Assembly (NCBI RefSeq): GCF_018613715.1
Contig: NZ_JAGGPT010000006.1
Coordinates: 372,001-436,000 of the forward strand
DNA from: Chryseobacterium sp. ISL-6
GTDB lineage: Bacteria > Bacteroidota > Bacteroidia > Flavobacteriales > Weeksellaceae
DNA length: 64,000 nt
Direction of reading: 5' to 3'
Under the pieces are notes generated by a model. That model did no database searches and was not told where the DNA came from. It saw nothing but the letters and a program-made list of their open reading frames with translations. Positions 16,354-24,329 of this stretch are shown here, piece by piece (position 1 is the first letter of the stretch; the number at the start of each line of letters is the position of its first letter). The position numbers and the translations under genes are program-made.

Positions 16354-17583
16354 ATGCTAGAAAAGAAAGAACATAATTACGAGAAAGCAGTTTTAGTAGG
16401 TGTTATTACTCAGAATCAGGATGAAGAAAAGCTGGTAGAGTATATGGATGAACTGGAGTTTTTAGCTTTCACGGCAGGAGCCACAGTAGAAAAACGCTTC
16501 ACTCAAAAATTAACGCAGCCAGATTCCAAGACCTTTATTGGAAGTGGAAAAGCACTTGAAATAAAAGAATACGTAAAAGAAAACGAGATAGGGACTGTAA
16601 TTTTCGATGATGAACTCTCTCCTTCGCAGCTTAAAAACCTGGAAAGAGAAATGGAAATTAAAATTTTGGACCGTACCAATCTTATTCTTGATATTTTTGC
16701 ACAACGAGCGCAAACTTCGTATGCAAGAACTCAGGTAGAATTGGCACAATATCAATATCTCTTACCGAGACTGACAAGAATGTGGACCCACTTGGAACGT
16801 CAGAAAGGGGGAATAGGAATGAGAGGTCCGGGGGAAACAGAAATTGAGACCGACCGTCGTATTATCCGTGACAGAATTTCATTGTTGAAAGATAAATTAA
16901 AGACCATTGATAAACAAATGGCTACTCAGCGAAACAATCGTGGGAAAGTAGTTCGTGCCGCTTTGGTGGGTTATACCAATGTTGGAAAATCTACTTTAAT
17001 GAATGCGCTTTCAAAATCTGAAGTTTTCGCTGAGAATAAATTATTTGCGACTTTAGATACGACAGTGCGAAAGGTTGTTATTGGAAACTTGCCGTTTCTG
17101 CTAACCGATACGGTAGGGTTTATCAGAAAACTGCCAACTCAACTGGTAGAATCTTTTAAATCTACATTAGATGAGGTTCGTGAAGCTGACTTGCTTATTC
17201 ACGTCGTGGATATTTCTCACGAAAGTTTTGAAGATCATATAGAATCTGTTAATCATATTTTGATGGAAATCAATGCTCATCAGAAACCAATGATCATGGT
17301 TTTCAATAAAATTGATGACTTCAGTTATGAGAAAAAAGATGAGGATGATTTAACGCCAACCACAAAAAAGAATATTTCTCTTGAGGAGTGGAAAAAAACC
17401 TGGATGGCAAGATCTAAATATCCTACCGTATTTATTTCTGCTTTAAGTAAAGAAAACTTTCCAGAAATGAAGAAAATGATCTATGATGAGGTAATGAAAA
17501 TTCATATCTCGAGATTTCCTTATAACGATTTCCTTTTCGAATATTTTGAAAATGATGAGGAGGAAGAAGAAAATAACGATTAA
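16354..17583 (+). CDS. hflX: GTPase HflX
   Basis: A 409-residue ribosome-associated GTPase that splits stalled or heat-damaged 70S ribosomes. The N-terminal HflX domain (KAVLVGVITQ, FIGSGKALEI) is followed by the signature ARTQVELAQYQYLLPRL and GGIGMRGPGETEIE linker. The G domain has G1 GYTNVGKST (about 206-214), G3 DTVG (252-255) and G4 NKID (318-321). The tail is acidic (FENDEEEEENND). The stop overlaps the next start by one base (TAATG), so the DUF4919 gene is probably translationally coupled. Confidence 0.95.
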   Translation: MLEKKEHNYEKAVLVGVITQNQDEEKLVEYMDELEFLAFTAGATVEKRFTQKLTQPDSKTFIGSGKALEIKEYVKENEIGTVIFDDELSPSQLKNLEREMEIKILDRTNLILDIFAQRAQTSYARTQVELAQYQYLLPRLTRMWTHLERQKGGIGMRGPGETEIETDRRIIRDRISLLKDKLKTIDKQMATQRNNRGKVVRAALVGYTNVGKSTLMNALSKSEVFAENKLFATLDTTVRKVVIGNLPFLLTDTVGFIRKLPTQLVESFKSTLDEVREADLLIHVVDISHESFEDHIESVNHILMEINAHQKPMIMVFNKIDDFSYEKKDEDDLTPTTKKNISLEEWKKTWMARSKYPTVFISALSKENFPEMKKMIYDEVMKIHISRFPYNDFLFEYFENDEEEEENND

Positions 17584-18212
17584 TGAAATATTACTTTTTC
17601 CTTCTGTTTCTATGTATCTCGATTTCTGGCTTTAGTCAAAAATCCAAGATCGATTTTAAGAGTATTGAAAAGAACCTTAAAAACTCTGAGTCGCCATACA
17701 GTTATGATAGACTTATTTTCAAATATAAAGGGATACCAAAATCATTGGATAGCATAGAAGCTCAACATTTGTACTATGGTAGAAATTTTGAAACAAATAA
17801 GCTAACTACTTCGGATGAAGATTTTAAGAGTCTGGCCGAAGCGTTTAAGAATAGCAATTTTGATGAGTGTATACGATTAGGAAAGATTTTATATGGTAAA
17901 GATCCTACAAATCTTGATGTGTTGTTAATTTTGCTCAGAGCATATGACAACAAAAAAGATATAAGCAATTTTACCCATCATTTGTCACAACTTCGATTGC
18001 TTGCTGATGCAATAAAAAATTCCGGGGATGGAAAATCAGAGAAAACAGCCTATAATGTTAACTCTGTGGGTGATGAATATATTTTTCTGAATATTCTAAA
18101 TCTGGGAGAAGGATATACAAGAAGTTCAAAAACAATGAAGGACGGGGTTATCGACGTATGGGAAAAAGAGAATAACAAAATATATATCAAAGTCCTTTAT
18201 TTAGGCTTTTAA
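17583..18212 (+). CDS. DUF4919 domain secreted protein
   Basis: A 209-residue protein with a signal peptide (MKYYFFLLFLCISISGFSQ). The pattern SPYSYDRLIFKYKGIPKSLDSIEAQHLYYG and a TPR-like middle (AFKNSNFDECIRLGKILYGKDPTNLDVLLILLRAY) match DUF4919, found in Bacteroidota. The ending (YIFLNILNLGEGYTRSSKTMKDGVIDVWE) is also typical. Function unknown. It begins inside the hflX stop codon and is followed after 16 bases by the antiporter gene. Confidence 0.8.
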   Translation: MKYYFFLLFLCISISGFSQKSKIDFKSIEKNLKNSESPYSYDRLIFKYKGIPKSLDSIEAQHLYYGRNFETNKLTTSDEDFKSLAEAFKNSNFDECIRLGKILYGKDPTNLDVLLILLRAYDNKKDISNFTHHLSQLRLLADAIKNSGDGKSEKTAYNVNSVGDEYIFLNILNLGEGYTRSSKTMKDGVIDVWEKENNKIYIKVLYLGF

Positions 18213-18228
18213 ATTTAAAAATAACTTA

Positions 18229-19515
18229 GTGGAATTATATTATTCATTTTCGGTGTTAATAGTTTTAGCATCCATATTCGCATATCTCAATTACAGATTT
18301 CTTAAGCTTCCGAGCACGATCGGAATTATGGTTATTGCCATTGTGGTTTCAATTTTCCTGGTTTTATTTGGTGAAACCGTATTACCTAGAACCTTTGGGC
18401 ATCTTCATAAATTAATGAATAGTATTGATTTTACGGAAGTACTGATGGGTGCAATGCTTAATTTTCTTTTGTTCGCCGGAGGAATACATATCAATATCAA
18501 TGATCTGAAGGAACAATTTAGGCCGGTTCTTATCTTTTCAACAGCAGGAGTTGTTATCTCTACTTTTATAGTAGGTTTCGGAATGTTTTATCTTCTTCCT
18601 CTTGTAGGTATCAAACTTCCGTTTATCTATTGTTTGGTTTTCGGAGCCCTTATTTCTCCTACAGATCCGGTAGCAGTTCTCAGTATTTTAAAACAGGCAA
18701 AAGTATCAAAGTCTTTGGAAACAAAGGTGGCAGGAGAGTCTCTTTTTAATGATGGGATGGCTGTTGTTGTGTTTACTGTTGTTTTACAGCTGGCTGTTGG
18801 GAAAGAAGTAGATTTGGGAGTTGAGAGCATCGGGTTACTATTGATGAAAGAAGCCGGCGGAGGATTATTGCTGGGTGTTTTATTAGGCTGGATCACTTCC
18901 CGACTGATGCGTGAAGTGGATGATTATATTATTTCAGTATTAGTTACCCTTTCGGTTGTGATGGGAGGTTACCTTATTGCAAGGCAAATGCATATCTCTG
19001 GGCCGCTTACTATGGTAGCTGCAGGATTGTTTATGGGGAATTTTAATGTACGATTCAAAATGAAATCCATTACCCAGGACTACCTTATTAAATTCTGGGA
19101 ATTAATAGATGAGATATTAAATGCCGTACTATTCCTATTTATTGGTTTTGAGTTACTAATGATCAAAGATTTGAATCATTTTATTATTCCAGGGCTTATT
19201 GCAATTCTAGTTGTTTTGATCGCAAGGTTTATTTCTATTTGGGGACCTTCGAAATTTATGTCCTTCAGGACGCGGTTCAGTCCACAGACCATTAAGGTTT
19301 TATTTTGGGGTGGAATTCGCGGTGGGGTTTCCATTGCGTTGGCAATGTCTATTCCTAAAAGTGAATACAGTAATATTATTTTAAGCATTACTTATTGTGT
19401 AGTGGTATTCTCAATTATTGTTCAGGGGCTTACAATTGCTAAAGTTGCTAATCCTAAGAAGATTGCGAAAGAAGAACTGGAACAAGAAGGTGTTGCTTTA
19501 GATGAAACTACCTAA
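18229..19515 (+). CDS. CPA1-type Na+/H+ antiporter
   Basis: A 428-residue inner-membrane cation:proton antiporter with about 12-13 hydrophobic helices. Diagnostic motifs are ALISPTDPVAVLSILKQA and AGESLFNDGMAVVVFTV, the latter carrying the Asn-Asp pair of the CPA1 (NhaP-like) ion site, plus GGIRGGVSIALAMSIP near the end. It exchanges Na+ or K+ for H+. The start codon is GTG at 18229, giving a normal N-terminus (MELYYSFSVLIVLAS). It lies in the hflX unit. Confidence 0.92.
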   Translation: MELYYSFSVLIVLASIFAYLNYRFLKLPSTIGIMVIAIVVSIFLVLFGETVLPRTFGHLHKLMNSIDFTEVLMGAMLNFLLFAGGIHININDLKEQFRPVLIFSTAGVVISTFIVGFGMFYLLPLVGIKLPFIYCLVFGALISPTDPVAVLSILKQAKVSKSLETKVAGESLFNDGMAVVVFTVVLQLAVGKEVDLGVESIGLLLMKEAGGGLLLGVLLGWITSRLMREVDDYIISVLVTLSVVMGGYLIARQMHISGPLTMVAAGLFMGNFNVRFKMKSITQDYLIKFWELIDEILNAVLFLFIGFELLMIKDLNHFIIPGLIAILVVLIARFISIWGPSKFMSFRTRFSPQTIKVLFWGGIRGGVSIALAMSIPKSEYSNIILSITYCVVVFSIIVQGLTIAKVANPKKIAKEELEQEGVALDETT

Positions 19516-19528
19516 TTAGTTGATTACG

Positions 19529-20248
19529 ATGAATAATACAATCAAAGATATACATGAAGCATTAGCTGTTTTATCTATTCCGGAAAAGGCAGCTTTCTTT
19601 CCTAAGTTTTTTAAAACAGGAAAAGGTGAATATGGTGAAGGGGATGTATTTTTGGGAGTAAAAGTTCCGTACCAAAGAGTAGTGGCAAAAGAATACTATT
19701 CTAAAATTTCTTTAAAAGAACTTGGGGAGCTACTTTCCTCAAAATTTCACGAACATAGATTGACTGCCTTGTTTATGCTGATCAATAAGTTTGAAAAAAC
19801 AAAAGATCCAAAAAACAAAGAGGAAATTGTAAAGTTTTACCTTGATCATTTACCGTTTGTCAATAACTGGGATCTGGTAGATTCCAGTTGCTATAAAATT
19901 TTGGGACGCTATGCTTTTGAAAATAAGAAAGAAAATTTACTTAGAGATCTTTCTAACTCTGATGACATGTGGCATAAAAGAATTGCTGTTGTTGGAACAA
20001 TGCATTATGTGAAAAAAGGATCGTTTGATTTAACGAAAGAATTTGTAACAAATAATTTAAAACATTCACATGATCTGATGCACAAAGCAAATGGATGGCT
20101 GCTAAGAGAAATGGGGAATAAAAATGAAGAAGAGTTGATTTCTTATTTGTCGAAATACTATAAAGATATGCCCAGAACATGCCTGAGATATGCGATTGAG
20201 AAATTGGATGAAGAAGTACGGCAAGATTATTTAAAAGGAAGGATCTAA
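19529..20248 (+). CDS. DNA alkylation repair protein (AlkD-like HEAT repeats)
   Basis: About 239 residues from the ATG at 19529. An upstream TTG at 19520 is in frame but only adds MIT and is less likely. The pattern of repeated helical pairs with FFKTGKGEYGEGDVFLGVKVPYQRVVAKEY, then LPFVNNWDLVDSSCYKILG, then MWHKRIAVVGTMHYV and DLMHKANGWLLREMG matches the AlkD/DNA_alkylation family. Those enzymes hydrolyse N3- and N7-alkylated purines from DNA using a HEAT-like fold. The next gene starts in its stop codon (TAATG at 20246-20250). Confidence 0.9.
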   Translation: MNNTIKDIHEALAVLSIPEKAAFFPKFFKTGKGEYGEGDVFLGVKVPYQRVVAKEYYSKISLKELGELLSSKFHEHRLTALFMLINKFEKTKDPKNKEEIVKFYLDHLPFVNNWDLVDSSCYKILGRYAFENKKENLLRDLSNSDDMWHKRIAVVGTMHYVKKGSFDLTKEFVTNNLKHSHDLMHKANGWLLREMGNKNEEELISYLSKYYKDMPRTCLRYAIEKLDEEVRQDYLKGRI

Positions 20249-20577
20249 TGGATTGTTTATTTTGGAAGACCTGTGCCCATTATTTTTTACACCTTATATT
20301 TCCTGTTTTTATAGCTTTAATTTTCTATAGAGATAACTGGAAGAAGGTGTATCTTATTCTATTAGCAACGATGCTAGTAGACCTAGATCATCTATTTGCC
20401 AATCCTGTTTTTGATCCTACGAGAAATAGTATAGGATTTCATTTCCTGCATTCTTATTATGCCATTACCTTATATTTCGTAATGCTTTTTTTTAAAGGAA
20501 CAGTCAGAATTATTGGTATCGGACTTTTATTACATATGTTGACCGATTTTCAGGATTTTAACCTATGGTGCCATTAA
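20248..20577 (+). CDS. DUF6122 family membrane protein
   Basis: A 109-residue protein with three to four hydrophobic helices and several histidines: CAHYFLHLIFPVFIALIFY, then LLATMLVDLDHLFANPVFDP, then HFLHSYYAITLYFVMLF and LLLHMLTDFQDF. The D-x-D-H and conserved His pattern resembles small YdjM-like membrane proteins of the metal-dependent hydrolase type, here known as DUF6122. Function unknown. It overlaps the AlkD-like gene by one base. Confidence 0.82.
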   Translation: MDCLFWKTCAHYFLHLIFPVFIALIFYRDNWKKVYLILLATMLVDLDHLFANPVFDPTRNSIGFHFLHSYYAITLYFVMLFFKGTVRIIGIGLLLHMLTDFQDFNLWCH

Positions 20578-20642
20578 AATATCATTAATATTTTCTTTTA
20601 ATAATTTAATTTTCATCGTTTTTTTGTATTTTGTAGACACTT

Positions 20643-21713
20643 ATGAAATTAAAAGAACTTTTACACTATACCTTTATTTTCCCTGTTTTAGCAGTAGGTT
20701 ACTATTTTTCTGGATTAATGGAAAATGGTGTTGTTTATGAAATTATTGCAGGAATTTTACTCACAGGTAGTGTATTATCAGCTGTCCATCATGCAGAGGT
20801 TGTAGCTCACAAAGTAGGAGAACCATTTGGTACTATTATTCTAGCCCTTTGTATTACTATTATTGAAGTCGCATTAATTATTTCGCTGATGGTAGCAGGA
20901 GGAAGTGAGGCTATTACATTAGCCAGAGATACTATTTTTGCTGCAGTAATGATTATTCTAAATGGGATCTTAGGAATATGTATTTTAGTAGGTGGAGTGA
21001 AATATTATGAGCAGTTTTTTGCAAGAACCTCAGCAACGACATATCTGGTAAGTATTGTTTCAATATTAGTTTTAACATTAATCCTCCCTAACTTTACCTC
21101 AAGTGTAAATGGGCCATTTTACAACACCGCTCAGCTGATTTTTGTTTCTATTGCGTGTCTGGTTATTTATGGTGTTTTTTTAATGGTTCAGACCGTAAGA
21201 CACAGGAATTATTTCATTATTACAGGGGATCATCCGGATTCTCATTTTATTCCATCAAGAAGTCAAACTATTGTAAGTTTTGTTTTTCTGGTAATCTGTC
21301 TTGTTATTGTTGTTTTAATGGCTAAAGGTCTTTCCGCAACAATTGAAGATATGGTACAAAGTATAGGTGCTCCAAAATCATTAGTAGGAGTAATTATTGC
21401 AGGGGTTGTGTTGCTTCCGGAAGGTGTCGCTGCTATTCGTGCAGCAAGAAATAATCAGATACAGTCTAGTGTGAACTTAGCATTGGGATCTGCCTTGGCA
21501 AGTATTGGTTTAACGATCCCTGCGGTATCTATTGTTTGTATAATGTATGATATTCCTTTTGTATTGGGGCTCGATAAGAAAGATATTATTTTACTTTCTT
21601 TATCCGTGTTTATTGTAATGCTTTCTTTAAGTAGAGGAAAAACCAATATTTTATATGGAACAGTTTTACTAGTGAATTTAGCGGCTTATATTTTTACTGT
21701 CATAGTTCCTTAA
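20643..21713 (+). CDS. chaA: Ca2+/H+ antiporter (ChaA-like)
   Basis: A 356-residue CaCA-family membrane exchanger with about 11 hydrophobic helices arranged as two inverted repeats. The first carries HHAEVVAHKVGEPFGTIILALCITIIEVALI, with the conserved G-E-P-F/T-I-I-E ion-binding alpha repeat. The second carries IIAGVVLLPEGVAAIRAARNNQIQSSVNLALGSALASIG (PEG and N-x-x-x-GSA). It exports Ca2+, possibly also Na+ or K+, in exchange for protons. Its stop overlaps the convergent truncated-haemoglobin gene by 4 bases. Confidence 0.9.
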   Translation: MKLKELLHYTFIFPVLAVGYYFSGLMENGVVYEIIAGILLTGSVLSAVHHAEVVAHKVGEPFGTIILALCITIIEVALIISLMVAGGSEAITLARDTIFAAVMIILNGILGICILVGGVKYYEQFFARTSATTYLVSIVSILVLTLILPNFTSSVNGPFYNTAQLIFVSIACLVIYGVFLMVQTVRHRNYFIITGDHPDSHFIPSRSQTIVSFVFLVICLVIVVLMAKGLSATIEDMVQSIGAPKSLVGVIIAGVVLLPEGVAAIRAARNNQIQSSVNLALGSALASIGLTIPAVSIVCIMYDIPFVLGLDKKDIILLSLSVFIVMLSLSRGKTNILYGTVLLVNLAAYIFTVIVP

Positions 21714-22093
21714 TTAAGCTTTCTGGCCATTTCCATTTTGTATGCCATCAGCCTGGCGATATTTTCAGATTTATAGATAGCCATATCAGCATTTTCACCT
21801 ATAAAGTTTTCTTCAATGGTTCTTTTCCATAATGATAACCATTGGTCAAAATGTTTTTTCTCCATCGCCTGAAGCTCATTAATTGGAAAATGGACAGCCA
21901 TGGGATTTCCTTTATAACTCATTTGACCAAAAAGAATGCTTTCCCAAAAAGAATACATTTTTGGAAGGTGTTTATCCCAGTCTACTTTGATAATATCCCT
22001 GAAGAAAAATCCAATAGTATCGTCTTTAATTACTTTTTTGTAAAATGAATTAACCAACAGTTCAATGTCCTCTCTGGATTCAAGCTTTTTCAT
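21710..22093 (-). CDS. Group III truncated haemoglobin
   Basis: A 127-residue 2-over-2 globin of the group III type. Residues include the B-helix Tyr18 in NSFYKKV, the FFF segment 29-31, KMYSFWESILFG (E-helix region, Trp50) and the proximal haem ligand His81 in EKKHFDQWLSLW. The W-L-x-L-W after the His is typical of group III. Such proteins bind O2, NO or peroxide in the cytosol and are often linked to microaerobic or nitrosative conditions. It is monocistronic and convergent with the antiporter. Confidence 0.92.
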   Translation of the reverse strand: MKKLESREDIELLVNSFYKKVIKDDTIGFFFRDIIKVDWDKHLPKMYSFWESILFGQMSYKGNPMAVHFPINELQAMEKKHFDQWLSLWKRTIEENFIGENADMAIYKSENIARLMAYKMEMARKLN

Positions 22094-22138
22094 ATTTCAA
22101 AGTTAATTTAAATTCAATTGATGAATTCAATCATCGAC

Positions 22139-22173
22139 TTGATAAATTTCATGAAAACAATATTTTATCTTTG
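22139..22173 (+). promoter_or_regulatory. Probable promoter for the Kir-type channel unit
   Basis: TTG at 22139-22141 and TATCTTTG at 22166-22173 match the -33 and -7 elements with a long 24-base spacer. The pair lies 42 bases before the ATG at 22215. Confidence 0.45.
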
Positions 22174-22214
22174 CATGTTGGTTACAAAAGTTGGAAAGAA
22201 AAATAATATAAATA

Positions 22215-23186
22215 ATGGCAAGAGGATTTAGGCAAAAAATTCGTCAGAAAAATACGGATAGCAGTGGTTTTGGAAGTAATGCTTCCGGAAGGTTTATCAA
22301 TAAGGATGGACTGCCGAATGTTCGAAGAAAAGGCATTAATGTCTTTAATAGGTTGAGCTGGTATCACACTATGCTGAACCTGTCTACATTCAGGTTTCTT
22401 TCCTATTTAGTGATTGGCTATATTCTTATAAATATTATTTTTGCTTTAATTTATTACTCTATAGGAGTACAACATCTTACTGGGATCGATAAGAGTAATC
22501 CGATCAATGAATTTATAGATGTATTTTTCTTTAGTTCACAGACATTTACTACTGTTGGATATGGTAGAATAGCTCCGATCGGTTTTATGGCGAGTTTGGT
22601 GGCTACTTTTGAAGCTTTTCTGGGATTGCTTGCTTTTGCCATTGCAACGGGTTTATTTTATGGAAGATTTTCCAGACCCAGAGCCTATTTAAGATTTTCT
22701 GATATTGCTGTTATATCGCCTTTTCAGGATTCTACAGCTTTAATGTTTAGGCTGGCTCCTTATAAAAATAATGCACTTACTGATGCAGATGTTATAGTAT
22801 CAGCTGCAATTGAGGTTATTGAAGACGGAATACCTAAGAGCAACTTTTATAGATTAGAGACCCGATTAAACAAGATCAGTACATTGGCACTGAATTGGAC
22901 TGTGGTACATTTAATTGATGAAAACTCTCCCTTTTATGGGTTTTCTGAAGATGATTTTAAAAGTATCGATATAGAAATTATAGTACAGGTACGAGCTTTT
23001 GATGAGGTCTTTTCAAATACAGTGGTTCAAAGGTCATCTTATGCTACCGGAGAGATAATTTATGGGGCTAAATTTGTACCAATGTATTACCCAAATAAGG
23101 ATAACCAGTCTACAATTCTGGATCTGGATAAAATTAATAAATATCAAAAAGTAGATCTTTCCGTTTTAGCGGAGGATAGAGGATAA
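22215..23186 (+). CDS. Inward-rectifier (KirBac-type) potassium channel
   Basis: A 323-residue membrane channel. An amphipathic slide-helix region (SWYHTMLNLSTF) precedes TM1 (about 61-83). The pore loop has the selectivity filter TTVGYG (112-117) and is followed by TM2 (about 122-145). The cytosolic C-terminal half is an Ig-like domain (RFSDIAVISPFQDSTALMFRLA, then LETRLNKISTLALNWTVVHLID) diagnostic of bacterial Kir channels. Four subunits form a K+ pore gated by ligands or lipids. The N-terminus is basic and disordered. The gene overlaps the next by one base (TAATG). Confidence 0.93.
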   Translation: MARGFRQKIRQKNTDSSGFGSNASGRFINKDGLPNVRRKGINVFNRLSWYHTMLNLSTFRFLSYLVIGYILINIIFALIYYSIGVQHLTGIDKSNPINEFIDVFFFSSQTFTTVGYGRIAPIGFMASLVATFEAFLGLLAFAIATGLFYGRFSRPRAYLRFSDIAVISPFQDSTALMFRLAPYKNNALTDADVIVSAAIEVIEDGIPKSNFYRLETRLNKISTLALNWTVVHLIDENSPFYGFSEDDFKSIDIEIIVQVRAFDEVFSNTVVQRSSYATGEIIYGAKFVPMYYPNKDNQSTILDLDKINKYQKVDLSVLAEDRG

Positions 23187-23674
23187 TGAATCTGGAACTT
23201 TATAAAACACAGGCTTTACAAAAGCAAAAAGAACACAAAAAATTCTTAGATGGGTTAAAGAAAAAACCACCTAAGAACCTTGATTATGTTGTTCAGGAAA
23301 CCCATGAGGAGGTTTTTGAAAAGATTAATTGTCTTCAGTGTGCTAATTGCTGTAAAACAACGGGGCCATTATATACAGAAAAAGATATTGAACGTATCGC
23401 TAAACATCTTCGGATGAAACCTATAGATTTTGAAGCAAAATTTCTGAGGGTAGATGAAGACAATGATAAAGTTCTGCAAAATCTCCCTTGCTTTTTTCTT
23501 AATAATGATAATACATGTTCTATCTATGAAGTGAGACCTAAGGCTTGCAGAGAATACCCACATACGGATCGTAAAAAGATCTATCAGATCAATTCTCTGA
23601 TGATGAAAAATACTGTAATCTGCCCTGCAGCATTTGAATTTGTAGAAAGAATTATGAAAAATTTAGGAAAATAA
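23186..23674 (+). CDS. YkgJ family cysteine cluster protein
   Basis: A 162-residue protein with the CxxCxxCC motif at about residues 50-56 (CLQCANCC) and later PCFFL, CSIYEVRPKACREYP and VICPAA. This is the arrangement of the zinc/iron-chelating YkgJ/Fli-B family. The N-terminal 40 residues are helical and charged. The biochemical role in bacteria is unsettled. It is probably translationally coupled with the K+ channel upstream. Confidence 0.88.
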   Translation: MNLELYKTQALQKQKEHKKFLDGLKKKPPKNLDYVVQETHEEVFEKINCLQCANCCKTTGPLYTEKDIERIAKHLRMKPIDFEAKFLRVDEDNDKVLQNLPCFFLNNDNTCSIYEVRPKACREYPHTDRKKIYQINSLMMKNTVICPAAFEFVERIMKNLGK

Positions 23675-23793
23675 CCTATAATCAAAAATCATCTTAAAAA
23701 TACATAAAGTACGTTAAATAAGAACTTTAGATATAATTTAATGAAATAAATGGCGTTTAAAAAATATTAAACAACCATTTAAAATATTACAAT

Positions 23794-24114
23794 ATGAAAA
23801 AGTTAATTTTAACGGCAGTCTTTTCTTTAGCGGGAGCTGTTGCCGTATCAGCTCAAACTGATGCTCAGAAAAAAGGTGATGCAAATCAAACAACTACTCA
23901 AGCGCAGCCGCAAAGTACACAAACAAACATGAGTACGACTACCCAAATGCAAGGGCAGAATGCAGGTGCAACAGTTACAACAGATGCCGCTGCAAATACG
24001 TCAACACTAAGTGATGCAACAGCAACCGTAAGTGCCGATACCAATGTAGAAGCAACTAAAACGGCAGAAGCCACTAAAGAGGAAAAAAAAGCTAAAAAGA
24101 AAAAGTCGAAATAA
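23794..24114 (+). CDS. Exported disordered Thr/Ala/Gln-rich protein
   Basis: A 106-residue protein with a clear signal peptide (MKKLILTAVFSLAGAVAVSAQ). The mature part is almost entirely T, A, Q, N, D and S with no aromatic residues, ending in a lysine block (EEKKAKKKKSK). It therefore appears intrinsically disordered and cationic at its end. No family is recognised, and the composition resembles small cell-surface or periplasmic proteins of Chryseobacterium. A terminator follows directly, so the gene is a single transcription unit. Confidence 0.7.
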   Translation: MKKLILTAVFSLAGAVAVSAQTDAQKKGDANQTTTQAQPQSTQTNMSTTTQMQGQNAGATVTTDAAANTSTLSDATATVSADTNVEATKTAEATKEEKKAKKKKSK

Positions 24115-24137
24115 GTAATTTAAAAGTAAAAGTGAGA

Positions 24138-24168
24138 AATCCTGAAATATTTATTTCAGGATTTTTTT
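24138..24168 (+). terminator. Terminator of the small exported protein gene
   Basis: The stem AATCCTGAAAT / ATTTCAGGATT is followed by seven T, 24 bases after the stop at 24114. Confidence 0.82.
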
Positions 24169-24212
24169 ATTAATAGTTTTTATTTTAAAAGTATTTCCCA
24201 TATTCTGAAAAT

Positions 24213-24240
24213 AAAAAAAGCATTGAATAAATCAATGCTT
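24213..24240 (-). terminator. Second terminator on the gdhA side
   Basis: A perfect 9-bp stem AAGCATTGA / TCAATGCTT with a 5-base loop has a T-tract on the minus strand. It lies about 90 bases past the end of gdhA and behind the nearer hairpin at 24292-24318. Confidence 0.6.
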
Positions 24241-24291
24241 TCTCCTTTCACTTTTTACTTTTTTCCCATTTTCCCGGGAACAGGCTATAAG

Positions 24292-24318
24292 AAAAAAGGC
24301 CGGGAATTTCCCAACCTT
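24292..24318 (-). terminator. gdhA terminator
   Basis: On the minus strand AAGGTTGGG pairs with CCCGGCCTT (two G-U pairs) around a short loop and is followed by six T. It lies 12 bases after the gdhA stop. Confidence 0.75.
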
Positions 24319-24329
24319 TATATTTTATT

